A DNA stretch of 64,000 bases, taken from NCBI RefSeq assembly GCF_047663525.1, contig NC_092592.1:27089001-27153000 (forward strand), in the 5' to 3' direction. Source of the DNA: Anas platyrhynchos. Taxonomy: Eukaryota; Chordata; Aves; Anseriformes; Anatidae. Positions 11,911-22,714 of this stretch are shown here, piece after piece. The notes beneath the pieces are model-generated. The model was given only the letters and a program-made list of their open reading frames with translations, did not search any database and was not told the DNA's origin. Each line of letters opens with the position of its first letter. The first letter of the stretch is position 1. A program made the position numbers and the translations under genes.

Positions 11911-14003
11911 CTGTCCCGAGCGCTTATTTCACAGCCAGGACTGGGGGCGTTTCACACCCAGTGACCCCCCCCACCCCCAAGGCCAGGGAGCCTGCGGCTG
12001 TGGGTAACGCTGCAGCAAGGGGGGGGCATTCACAGGAGGAAAATTGGGGAAAAAAAGGGGTTCCTGAAACAGGGGTGTGCTGGAGCGTGGAGGTGGGGTT
12101 GTGCCTGCTTCCTCATAGCAGAAGGGACAGGGGCAGGGATTGGGGTGACAGGAGGGATGTGGGATGTCACCTGGCCGCATCCTGCCCACGTGCAGCTCAT
12201 TTGGGGTGCGCTCAGAGCCTTCCCCCCCCCCGTGCCCAGGAGCTGGCAGAGGGCCCGGCCGCTCCTCACCTCCCGCATTGCGAGGAGCTGGGGGGGACCG
12301 GCTGGACCGGGTGTCCCCAAGGCTGCACCAGGAAGGAGCTCGGGGACGTCCCCTGTGCGCACCGGGAGGGCGCGGGGCATCAGCAGGCAGGAAAATGCCG
12401 AGCTTCATGCCCCGGGGGAAAGCACCCAGAAACAACCACCCCAAAACCCCGAGGGATGGGCAGGGAGGGCTGCGGGTGAACCCAAAACCTCCCTTCCCGC
12501 ATCAGCCACAGCACTCCAAGAACCCCATTGGAGTTTTACATTTATAGTTGCTTTTTTTTGGTTTATTCTCCCTTTTTCTCTGGGGTATTTGCATCCTCCG
12601 GTGCCCGTGCCGAGCCAGAGCATCCCATGGGGCACCCGGCAGCAGCGAGGCCAGGTGAGCCCCAAGGCTGCCCCCCACCCAGTGCCACCCTCGCCCAAGG
12701 TCACCGAGAGCCGTGACGCCTGCATGTGCCGGGGACAGTTAAGCAGTAACCTGGGAGGTGGCAGCCAGCGAGCCAGCAGCGCCAGGGAGCCGAGGACTTG
12801 AGGGGGGCAGCTTGGGGACAGCTCAGCCTCGTGTCCCCACTGGTGTCTGCCCAAAAGCCAGAGGCACGCGGTGGCTCCTTGGGGACGGGGCGGTGATGGG
12901 GACAGCGCAGTGGGAGCTGTGGCAGGGGGGCTCCCGGGGGGCAGAGAGGCTCACAGGGGGGCAGAGAGCTGGTACCGGCTGTGCGTGGGGCTGGGCAGCA
13001 GCGGGGGGCTTTGGGGGGCGCTTTTGGGGCGCTGGGGTGGGCAGGGCGAAGGCTGCGGGGGGCTCCCTGCGGCGCGCCGGGATGGGCGCAGGGGGCTTCG
13101 CCCAGCCCCGGGCAAGGAGCCGGGACGGAAGGGGCGGCCCCGGGCCGGCTGGGCTGGGCAGGGCCGTGCCGGGCCGCCCCCCCGCCGTGCAGAGCCGTGC
13201 CGGGCCGTGCCGTGCCAGGGAGCCCCCGCTACCACCGCCGGGACCAGCCCCGGGGCTCTGCGCCCTGCGCCCACCGGGTGCGTCCCCTGCGCTCCCGGCA
13301 CCGGGACCCCCCCTCCCCGGCTTCCCTCCGCCTTCCCCAGCCCCGGGGGTCTTCAGGGCAGCGGGAGGGGCGCGGGGACACCCCCCAGGATATCCCCCCG
13401 TGCCCAGGGGCAGGGGACGGACAGCGGGAGAGGGGCCAAGGGGCGGTGGCACCCGCTGCGGGTGGGCTTTGCTGGCCGGCCGGGGAGGGGTGGAGGGAGC
13501 TGGGCAGGGGGCTGGGGGAGTCTCGGGGGAAAAATCTCCCCTGCTGGTCCCCGGGGCCTGGCGTAGTGCTTCCCAGCTTTGGAGGGGTCGGGGTGCACGT
13601 GAAAAAGGTTGGGTTTGCTCCGTGCCCCGCTTGGGAAGTGCTCCTTTGGGTCGTGCCCAAAAACGTGGACCCCAAACCAAAGGGTGCTGGGGTGGGGCAG
13701 CCGGGGGGCTGCCTCGGACCCCCATGACCCACCTGGCTCTGGGGAGTTCAGCTTCTGGGCTGGGACAGGGGAAAGCAGGGGGTGGGAGAGAAGAGAGGAG
13801 AGGAGAGGTGAGGGGCTTCTCTTCTCCCCCGTGCCCACTGGGAACCCCCTGGGGAGGCTCGGTGTGGACCCTGGCCCCGGTTCGCAGAGGCAGCTGGTGG
13901 TGGCTGGGTGCCAGGATGTGGCCGGGGCAGGGTGGGGCGATGCCGGCATCGCCACCTCGGCTGGCAAACAGCTTTTCAGTAATCACAGCTGAAACTTAAA
14001 CAA
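11911..14003. other. GC-rich intergenic region between LDB1 and the prominin gene
   Basis: This is about 2.1 kb with no supported gene. It has a CpG-dense core at about 13000-13500, including short repeats of GCCGTGCC at 13145-13220, which could be the distal promoter of the downstream prominin. Purine-rich GAGAGGAG tracts lie at 13790-13812. Long open frames on both strands (to ~413 codons) show Gly/Pro/Arg-rich composition and no recognisable protein, and I treat them as GC artefacts. Confidence 0.5.
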
Positions 14004-14075
14004 ACCATAAAGCCCGGGCGCTGGCTCTGCATAGCTGGGCCCTGCGGTGGGTGCGGGAAGGTGCCGGAGGAAGGG
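14004..14075 (+). promoter_or_regulatory. Possible proximal promoter and non-coding first exon of prominin gene
   Basis: A CATAAAG-like TATA element lies at about 14007. It is followed some 30 bases later by a short segment that ends at a good splice donor (GGGG/GTAAGT, gt at 14076-14077). This could be a 5'UTR exon spliced to the acceptor at 14285-14286 just before the coding start. It is a weak call based on motifs only; the CpG-dense block at 13.0-13.5 kb is an alternative promoter. Confidence 0.25.
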
Positions 14076-14308
14076 GTAAGTGCTTTGTCCCCAGCCCCTC
14101 CGGTCCCTCACAGGCATCTCCCACCTGGCATCTCCCCCTCGCTGCCCCTGACCTCCCCATTTCTCCCACCTCGGTTGGCTCCCAGGCATTGTGGCTGATT
14201 TTTCTCACTGCATTTCCTGCTCGGAGGCAGGGCAGGACGGGCAGCCCCGCGCCCTGCCACCACCGACGGTCCTACTCTGTGCCCAGGTGCCCTTCGGGAG
14301 CCACCACC

Positions 14309-17300
14309 ATGGAGCTGGGGAACGTCCCGCAGCCCCAGTACGGCCCCGGCCTGGAGGCACCGGGGAGCAGCACTCCTGGGCTGGTCAGCATGGTGCACGG
14401 CTTCCTGCGGCTGGTGCAGCCCCGTGGCCTGCCCATCGGTGGGTGCACGGGGGAGCAGCGGGGGGAGCAGCCTGGGGAGGTTTGGGTGGGATAACGGGGG
14501 AAATTTCTACGCTGAAAGGGTTGTGTGGGGCTGGAACGGGCTGCCCAGGGAAGTGGTTGGGTCACCAACCCTGGGGCTTTTCAAGAAAGGTGGAGGTTCA
14601 GGACTTGGTTACGTGGTTTAGCGGTGGACTTTAGTACTGAGCTAAGGACTGGACCGGATATCTCCGAGCTCCTTTCCGACCTGCATGATCCCGTGATTTG
14701 ATGAAGTGGCAGGGTGCAATTAAACCACGCGGTGTGACATCAGTGATAGGGCCTTTTGTCAAGGGCAGGGCGAGCCCCGGGATGAAGGGAAGCAGCACCC
14801 CGGGGGGACTTTGTCCCCATCTGTGCAGATTTCCCAGTCCCCAGCCCCGATGCCAGCCTGTTCCTCCTATGCGGGGCCGGGCTGCAGGCGGGCACCCAGC
14901 CAGGGCAGCGAGGGATTTATCAGAGCATCCTCCCCGAAACAGCCACTGGGGACACCTCCCGAAAACGGAGAGTTTGGGGACGGGCAATGCCAAAAGGGCT
15001 GTGAAAAATTATGGCTGGGGGGGACAGCTGGAAGGGGAAGGGATGTGCAATCTGCACAGGGCTGGGGGTGATGCTCGGTGCTGGGAACCCCTCTCCAGGG
15101 TGCAGGGACCCACTCGGAGAGCCCCCAGCCCCAGAGGCAGCTCACAGCCCTCTCTGCTCCTTGTCTCCCAGAGCTGATCGCAGATTTGGCGCAGCCCCAG
15201 AGCGAGAAGGGGTCCGAGGAGTACGTGAAGGAGGTGAGCAGGCGAGACCCATCGCGCCCCACGGGGGCTGGATGTGGGGCTGGTGAGGCCAGGGGGTGCC
15301 GGCTTCGTGCTGCCTCTCCCCCTTCCTCTCCCAGCTGCTGCTCTACGAGCTGGGCTTCCTGGTGTGCGCGGCCATCGGGCTCCTCTTCATCGTCCTGGTG
15401 CCGCTGGTGGGATGCTGCTTCTGCTGCTGCCGCTGCTGCGGGCTCTGCGGGGGCCGCATGTACCAGAAGCAGGGCCGGCGGATGGCGTGCCGGCGCCGGG
15501 CGCTCTACGGCTCCGTGCTGCTGCTCTCTGCCCTCCTGCTGTGAGTGTGAGGGTTGGGAAGGCGGCGGCGGGGTTGGCCGGGGGGCGGCCGGGCCAGGAA
15601 GCTGCCATTGTTTGCAGGAGCAGCTCCCGGCACGGCAGGACAAAGAAAGAGAGGAAGCGGAGGCCGTGGGGAGCTGGTCCTGCGGGGCCGAGCTCTTTTT
15701 TCCACACGTTCCCTTCCCGAGAGCCTCGCCATGGGGCTCCTGTGCCTCAGTTTCCCTGCAACAGAAGGGGCCGGGGCTGGGGCACGTCCCTCTGGGTCTG
15801 TTTTTTTGCTGGTTGTGAGTGCAGGGATGCTTAGCAGCACCCGGATTTGGAGAGGGGGACACGAGGACGGTGCCCCCCCCGCCTCCTGACCCCACACCTT
15901 TCCCTTGCAGGGCCGGCGATGTGTGCGCCTTCATCAGCAACACCCGGCTCTCCCAGGCCGTGAGCGGCACCTTCCCCAACATCAACACCACGGTGGACAA
16001 CCTCGGCACCTACCTGGCCTCCATCCCCCAGGCATGCCCAAAGGGACCCCCCCCACTCCGGAAAGGGTCGCAGTAGGGCTGGACGTGGGGAAGGGTCCCC
16101 AGGGAGCCCCCCAGCCCACGCTGACGCCCCGTCTCTCCCCCTGCAGCAGGTGAATTTTGTCATCGACCGCAGCGACGTGCCGCTGGACCGCACCAACAGC
16201 AGCCTGCAGAGTGAGTGCGTGCGCCGGGGGCGCTGGGGCAGCCTCCTGCACCCACAGCCGGGATTTTGGGGAGGTTCGGGGGGATTTGAGATGCTGGGGA
16301 GGACGCTGCGGTGCTCGGGCTCCGGCACGGTGAAACCGTGTCCTGCTGCTGCCGGGGGGCCCTGCACTGAGCCCCCCATCCCTGCAGACATCGGGCCCCT
16401 CCTGGGCGGCACGATCATCTCGGGCATCAGGAGCAGCGTGGACGGGGCACTGGGATCCCTGCAGAGCCTTTTGGGAGGTAACACCCTGTGGGCTGAGGGC
16501 TGGGAATTTGGGGGCACGGCAAGGGTGAGGACGGGCAGGCTGAGCCCTCGCTGCCTCCCCAGAGATAGAGACGCTGGCGGCCGCTTTTGGCACCATCAGC
16601 AGCACCCAGGGGCGCCTGGAGGAGCTGCAGGGCAACTACAGCCCGCGGCTGGGCAGCCTGCGGGAGAGACTCGGGCAGACCCTGCAGCGCTGCGGGCAGC
16701 CCTGCGCTGGCGTCTCGCCAAACGGTGTCACCTTCACGGCCAACTACAGCACGGTGAGGATGGGACGGGGGTCCCGGTGGCTGTCCCCCACCCACCCCAT
16801 AGCCCATGAGCCCGCGGCCCCGTCACCGCAAGCTCTTCCCCGCAGGTCCCCAGCGTGGAGCAGCAGCTGGAGGCGCTGGGGGAGGTGTTGGGCTCCAGCC
16901 TCGCAGGTGATTTGGAGAAGGTGAGGGGTGCTGAAATGGGGACGGGGACGGGCTCCTGGGTTGGGATTGGGGACACGGTCAGCACGCTGCCCCCTCCTCG
17001 CAGGTGAACAGCACGCTGGAGAAGACCCCCGATGAGGTGCAGAACCAGACCCGGGACGTGGTGACAAGTAAGCAGGGTGGCTGTGCTCATGTCCTCCTTG
17101 CCCCCTGCCCACCCTCTCCTCGGTGAGCAGGACGGGGCAGCTCCCGTCCCCATCCCGTCCCCATCCCGTCCCCTGCAGAGACCCAGGACCAGCTGGGCCT
17201 CATCCGGGAGGAGATCAGGAGCTTGCAGCAGCAGCTGCCGCTGCTGGACGCGGAGGAGAGCATCGGGGACGTGATCGGCAACGTCACCTCGGTGCTGGAC

Positions 17301-20300
17301 GACTTCCAGCAGCCGCTCACCGACTTGGATGGGATCAGGTGGGCGAGGGGCTGTGCTGGCCCCGTGTCCCCTCGTGGCCTCATCCGCCTGCTTGGCACGG
17401 CGGGTCCTGAGCCCTGCCCATCCCCATGCCCCCAGGTGGAACGTGTGCGCCTTCCTGTGCTGCCTGGTGCTGCTGGTGGTCCTCTGCTACCTGCTGGGGC
17501 TGCTGCTGGGACCCCTGGGGCTGAAGGAGAGCGCCCTGCCCACGCAGCGCAGCTGCCTCTCCAACACCGGCGGGGACTTCTTCATGGCGTGAGGCTCCCA
17601 GGATGGGGAGAAATTTGGGGTGGCGGGATGGGGTGGGGCTGCTCCAGCTCCGACACTAAATTATTGAACGTCCTGCCCCGTGGGGACCCGTTGGGTGTGA
17701 GTGCCAGGGAAAGGGGCTCCCCTGCGTGGCTCCCCGGGTGCCGACGGGGTCTCTGTGCCCGCAGAGGCGTCGGCTTCAGCTTCATCTTCTCCTGGCTGCT
17801 GATGCTGGTGGTGCTGCTCACCTTCCTGCTGGGGGGGAACTCCTACATGCTCGTCTGCGAGTCCTGGCGCAGCCAGCAGCTCTTCCAGGTGGGATACCCC
17901 CGCCCGGCCACCTCCGCTGCTCCTTTTGGGATGCTCTCCCCCGGTGTCCCGCCCTGCACCGTGCCTACTGTCCCCGTCTCTTCTGCCCTCAGCTCGTGGA
18001 TACCCCCGGACTCATCCCTGGCTTCAACTTGTCAGAGGCGCTGGGCGACCCGAGCGGCACCTTGAATTTCTCACAGATATACAGGTGGGATTAGCCCTGC
18101 CTCCCTCTGGGCACCCCTGGCTGCAGGGGTCACCAGGGAAGGAGCGAGGTGCCCACCTGGGGGGCTTGGCACTTTCCTGCCCCGTTCTCAGCCCCATGTC
18201 CCTCCCGCAGGCAGTGCCAGCAGGACACTGCCCTGTGGGAGACGCTGCACCTGGACCAAAGGGTGTCCCTGGATGAGCTTTTGAACATCAGCCAGGTGGG
18301 TGCCAAGGGGGGGAGAGCGGTGCCAGGCTGTGCCCCCCACCTGTGGACACGGTGTCACGCTCCCCCTCGCCCCGGCAGTACACGGAAGAGATCTCTGCAG
18401 CCTTCGAGGAGGTGAACATCACCCTGAGCCCCATCTCCCTGCTCTCCGAGAGCCAGAGGGACCTGCTGCTGAACGCCAGCCGGGCCGCGCAGCCCCCCAA
18501 CTTCACCCACACCCTGCAGCAGGTGGGTGGGCTGTGGGGGCAGCCTGGTGTCGGGTCGGGGGGTCCGGGTGCACTTTATGGGGCCACCGTTCCCTCTGCT
18601 TTGCTGCTGGGGGAGACCCTGGGGGAGGTCCAGGCTCCGTTCTGCCCCACGGGGATGGGGAGCACGGGGGTGAAGCCCCTTTGTCAGCCCCATCTCATGG
18701 CTCTGTCTCTGCCTTTTCCAGCTGGATCAGACTCTGACCCTGGTAAGCCTCCAGGATCTGGCCACGAAGCTGGAGCAGCTGGTGGACAAAGCGGTGAGAG
18801 GCAGCAGCACCCCGGGGCCACGGCCACCCTGTCCCCAAAGCCGCGGGGGTGTCCCCTGGGTGCCTCCAGAGCAAGGGGGGGGCTTCCCCTGTCCCCCTGC
18901 ATCGCTGTGGTGGGGGGCACTGCTGATTGCTCCTCATTTTAGGGTGCGGATGTGAAACAAGACCTGCAGGATGGCGCTGCCGAGCTGAGGGAGCTGGACA
19001 GGGAGCTGCAGGCGAGCTTCTCGGGGCCACTGGTGAGCGCTGCTGGGGTGGGGAAGGTGCCGGGGGTGCTGGCTGGGGGGGTCGGGGCTGAGCCACGGGG
19101 TGCACGTCTCTGAGCCTCCCTCTCCATCCTGCCCAGCAAAGCCTGAAGGAGAACATCTACCTGGCGCAGAGCCGGGCTGCCCAGCTCGAGGTGAGCCACG
19201 TGGAGGGGGGTCCTGCGTCCACCCTGCTCCGCGGCACCCTAAAAAGCCCCCTGAGAGCACCTTCTGCCCCAGACACAGACAAAAACCACTCTGGACACAG
19301 CCAAGGAGACCCAGGAGTTCCTGGGGAGGGAGGTGGTGAACATCATCAAAAACGTGAGCTCGCCCTGCCCCGCTGGGGGGCTGCCCGGGTGGGGATGTGG
19401 GCAGGGGTCTGGGGGGGCTCGCAGCCCTATTGCTGCTGGATGGAGGTGGCCTGAAAGCCCTGGTGCTGGCACAGAGGGGACACGGGGCATGGAAAGGGCT
19501 GGGGGGGGGTGAGGCATCTCCACTCTCTGCCTGCCCCCCCAGGAGACGTGGGCCTTCCTGGAGGGGATGCTGGATTTCTTCAACACCTACATCGCCTGGG
19601 CCAAGAGCAGCGTGAGTCAGCGGGGTGGAGGGGAGCGGGGACGGGCTGCAGGCTTCTGGGGTGTCCTAACATGTCCTGTGTGTCCCCCCCTTCCATGTCC
19701 CCAGCTGAGGAGAGACGTGGCACGGTGCAAACCCATAGCGCAGACCCTGGATAACGCGGAGGCCATCACCTGCGACTACCTCCTGGACTCCCTGGTGAGT
19801 GGGGCGACCCGGCTGTGGGGTGGAAGATGCTGTCCCCATAACTGACAGCCCCCCCCCCGTCCCACAGAACGCCTTCTGGTTCAGCCTGGGCTGGTGCACC
19901 GCCCTCCTGCTGCCCACCATCATCCTGGCCGTCAGGCTCGCCAAGTTTTATCGCCGCATGCACATCGCCGACGTCTACAGGTGGGGAGCTGCCCCGCGAC
20001 GGTGCCGAGCATGGGGGTCCCCATCAGGTCCCCATTGTGCAGCGCTGGCTGCAGCCCCCAGCCCGTTTTGGGCTCCACCACCGGCCTTGATCCTTTTTTC
20101 ACCGTGGTTTGTGCCGGGGACCCGCAGCGGGGAGGAAGGTGGCGCGGAGCACGGCTGGTGTTGTCACCACGAGGGTGCACTGCGGGGCTGCTGCTGCCCC
20201 AGGGCTGCCTGAGCTCTTTGGGGTCCCGTTTTCCCAGCACAGCCCAAGGGGGCTGTCAGGAACCCCCTAAGATGGGGTGGCTGGGGTGGAGGGCACCGAC

Positions 20301-20803
20301 ACCCCCTGCAGCCCCCGTGTCTCCCTTGTGTGCCCCCGGCCCCATAGCACGGTGTGGGGCTGGGGGACTGTGCTGGGGGCACCTCCTGCCCCACTGATGC
20401 TGTCCCCTTTTTTTCCTTCTGCCCAGGAACGAAGCTGTGGAGATGTAAGTAGCAATGCCACGCATCCTGCTGCATGGGGGGGATGGGGGAAAATAAGGGG
20501 GGGGGACAAGGAGAGGAAGCAAAAAAGCGCAAGCCAAGGAGGGTGCGGGCACCAGGGTGGGACCTGTGCGGTGCGGGCAGTTTTGGGGCTCCCCTGTCAC
20601 CTTTGGGGTCACTGTTGGCTCTCAGCCTCCCCCAAGCCTGCAGGGGGGGATCTCAGCACCCTGTTCCCTGCGGGGCTGTGCCACGGGGGTGGGATGAGTT
20701 GTTTTTTCTCCCCTGGGTGACTGGGCTGACACAGGTGCCCTTTTTTTGCAGAGGACCCATGTACAACCTGTACAGAATCCCCCGGCCAGCCACCAGGCAC
20801 TAG
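14309..20803 (+). CDS. PROM3: Prominin-family five-pass membrane glycoprotein, probably prominin-3
   Basis: Prominins bind cholesterol and organise plasma-membrane protrusions. Coding exons: 14309-14438, 15172-15233, 15335-15540, 15911-16031, 16147-16210, 16388-16477, 16563-16753, 16846-16920, 17004-17067, 17179-17338, 17436-17588, 17765-17888, 17993-18084, 18211-18295, 18379-18522, 18722-18793, 18943-19032, 19137-19190, 19273-19353, 19543-19611, 19705-19794, 19868-19980, 20427-20444, 20752-20803. Phases agree throughout and give 799 codons. Membrane segments lie near residues 70-90, 120-142, 390-415, 440-462 and 742-765. A Cys cluster ([10 protein letters not shown]) follows the first, and two large loops carry many N-glycosylation sequons. 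Family signatures include VVQP-like [24 protein letters not shown] and NAFWFSLGW. It resembles PROM2 as much as PROM1. PROM3 is inferred from the location beside LDB1 and HPS6; PROM2 is the main alternative. The ATG at 14309 has a near-perfect Kozak context but no signal peptide precedes or follows it. One intron appears to use a GC donor after 16031. Confidence 0.88.
14495..14704 (+). mobile_element. CR1 LINE 3' fragment
   Basis: This fragment lies in the first coding intron of the prominin gene. It has the typical CR1 3' end: a stretch reading GGAACGGGCTGCCCAGGGAA at about 14532, then GTGGTTGGGTCACCA. Toward the end come TCCTTTCCGACCTGCATGAT and a degenerate octamer tail (GTGATTTGATG, ~14693-14703). 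It is diverged and truncated at the 5' side, without coding capacity. It supports an avian or reptilian source. Confidence 0.85.
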
Positions 20804-21215
20804 CCCCCGCCACCACGGCACGCAGGACACGGCACGCGGCCGCCCCTTCCCCCCCCAGGTGCTGGAGAACGGGCTCGGACCCCCACTTCTGGACTCTCCC
20901 CCCGCCCCATTTCCCAAAGCGCAACGATGCTCTGCAGCCGGGTGATGTGTGAAAGGGGGAGGCTGCCCCTCGTGCTGCCCTACCTGGGACTTTGAGACCC
21001 CCCAAATTGCCAGGGAGGAGGGGGAGGCAGCTGAGCATCCCCGAGGGGCTTGTCCCAGCCGTGTCCCGGTGCCGTGCCGGGCGCCGTGGGCACAGGGCAG
21101 CACCCGTGCTGCTGCAGGGGGAGCAGGCAATGTGAGTATTTATTTTTGGGGAGAGCCTGGCTCTTCCTAATCCCATGATTTTTGGAGTGAAACAATAAAT
21201 GAGGTGATTGTGTGC
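20804..21215 (+). other. PROM3: Prominin gene 3'UTR
   Basis: This short 3'UTR runs from the stop codon at 20801-20803 to just past the AATAAA at 21194. It contains no other feature I recognise. Confidence 0.7.
21194..21199 (+). terminator. PROM3: Prominin gene poly(A) signal AATAAA
   Basis: This is the first canonical hexamer on + after the prominin stop, about 390 bases downstream. It is followed by a GT-rich element (GTGATTGTGTGC) at about 21203-21215, the expected arrangement of signal and downstream element. Confidence 0.8.
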
Positions 21216-22714
21216 AGGAGGCATGGAGCAGCATGCGTGCTTCTGGCCGGGATGGAGGGGTTTTGGGGTGGGTTGGTGTCCCACGGCTGGTGTGAGCTGG
21301 GGTTGTGGCCATGCTCCTGGTGTCACGGTGCTCCCCGGGGCGAGGGCTTTCCCTTTGTATGGAGGTGCCACATGCTGCCCCTCTGGTGCCCACCCGCCAA
21401 GGGGCATCGGCCACCAGATTTGGTCTGTCCCCGTGGTGGGGGCAAGCGCTGGCGTGATGCTTCTTGTCTCGAGCCCTGAGGCTGTCCCAAATGCCATCCA
21501 GGCATGGGAGGCGTCCGTGAGCAGCCTGACTCACTTCCTTCATCGCAAAGTCCGAGTCTTATCGGCGGGAGCGATGAGCTCGAGCTGCCCAGCTCGCCTT
21601 CCCCAAAGTACATCTGCTTTATCACGTTCTCCATTTGCTTTCGGATCTCCGAAACGCTATTTTTTTTTTTTTTCCTCTCCAGGAGTTATCTGAAGCCACA
21701 CTGCCCTTACCTCCTGCTATCTGCCCCCAGCACGCATCCTGCCCCTAACCAGAGCCCCGTGCTCACCTCTCACCCCGCTGGATGTGTCCTAGGGGGCGGC
21801 TCAGCCCCTGTTCCCCCAGGGGCACCCACCCTTTCTGGGGCTGGGACTGCCTGCCCCCCTGGGAGAGCTGTCCCCGCTGCACAGCCCCTGCTTCCTCTTT
21901 CTGTGCTGTGGCCTGCTGCTGGCTTCGGTTCCTGCTCGCTGGCTTTGCGGGCACTGCTCCCTCCCTGGGGTTTTCTCTCTGGGATGCAGGGAGCTTTGAG
22001 GATTTCCCCTTTGGAACCAGGAGCTGCAAGCTCTGGGCTTTGCTCCCTGCTTGACCCTCGTTTGCTGCATCCATCCCTAGCCCTGGCAATGGAAAAACTC
22101 TCTCCAAATTACTGCCCACCAGGGTGCTGCACGCTCTGCTTTCGTGCCAGCTGCAGGAAAGCGGCCGCGGTGCCCCGCAGCCACAGCATGAGGCCCACTG
22201 AGAAGGTCCCCTCCATCGCCAGCCGGTCTCTAGAGAAGTTCCTCTTCCCCTTTGCCTGTGTTTTTCTTTTTTTTTTGTTCCACCGCAGGGACTTTCTGCA
22301 GCAGGGTGGCTGTCTGGGGGAGGAACTGGCACATCCTCCCAGCGTTTGCACAGGCCAGGATCCCACTAAAGGCAGGTCTGCGCTGGGACCCCAAGGTGCT
22401 GTGGCCAGCCTGGTGCTGCCGGCTGGAAAAGCAGCGAAGGGACACGTTGTAGGTCTTGAGAAAACCTCCTCCCTTCTTCAAACCAATATTGGGGTCAGCC
22501 ACAATGCCCCGATAGCCGTCAGGGGTTGCTCGTGGCCCCAAACAGCCCCAGGGAGGCTGGGAGCAAGGGGCTGAGTGGTGCAGAGGGGACAGCCCGCCTG
22601 GGCACAGCATTGACCAGCAGGGAGCTGCTGTGCTGGGCAGTGCTGCCCTGAGTTGAGCTTGGCAAAAGCAAAACGAAACAGGGAGCAGCCTCACAACATC
22701 CACCACTGGCCCGG
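21216..22714. other. Intergenic region between converging prominin and HPS6 genes
   Basis: No gene is recognised here. T tracts at 21660-21673 and around 22266-22277 are the only simple sequence. Open frames up to ~356 codons on + read as low-complexity Ser/Leu/Pro/Cys sequence without family resemblance. Confidence 0.5.

Noticed and set aside
12758-13999. 413-codon + frame and 387-codon - frame over the same GC-rich interval
   Set aside because: Both are Gly/Pro/Arg-rich and mutually overlapping on opposite strands; no family resemblance or splice support. Treated as CpG-island artefacts.
16032-16076. Read-through of the prominin exon past 16031 ([14 protein letters not shown] then stop)
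   Set aside because: Continuing needs a donor at 16074 whose phase does not fit the next exon; the family sequence resumes at QVNF, so a GC donor at 16032 is preferred.
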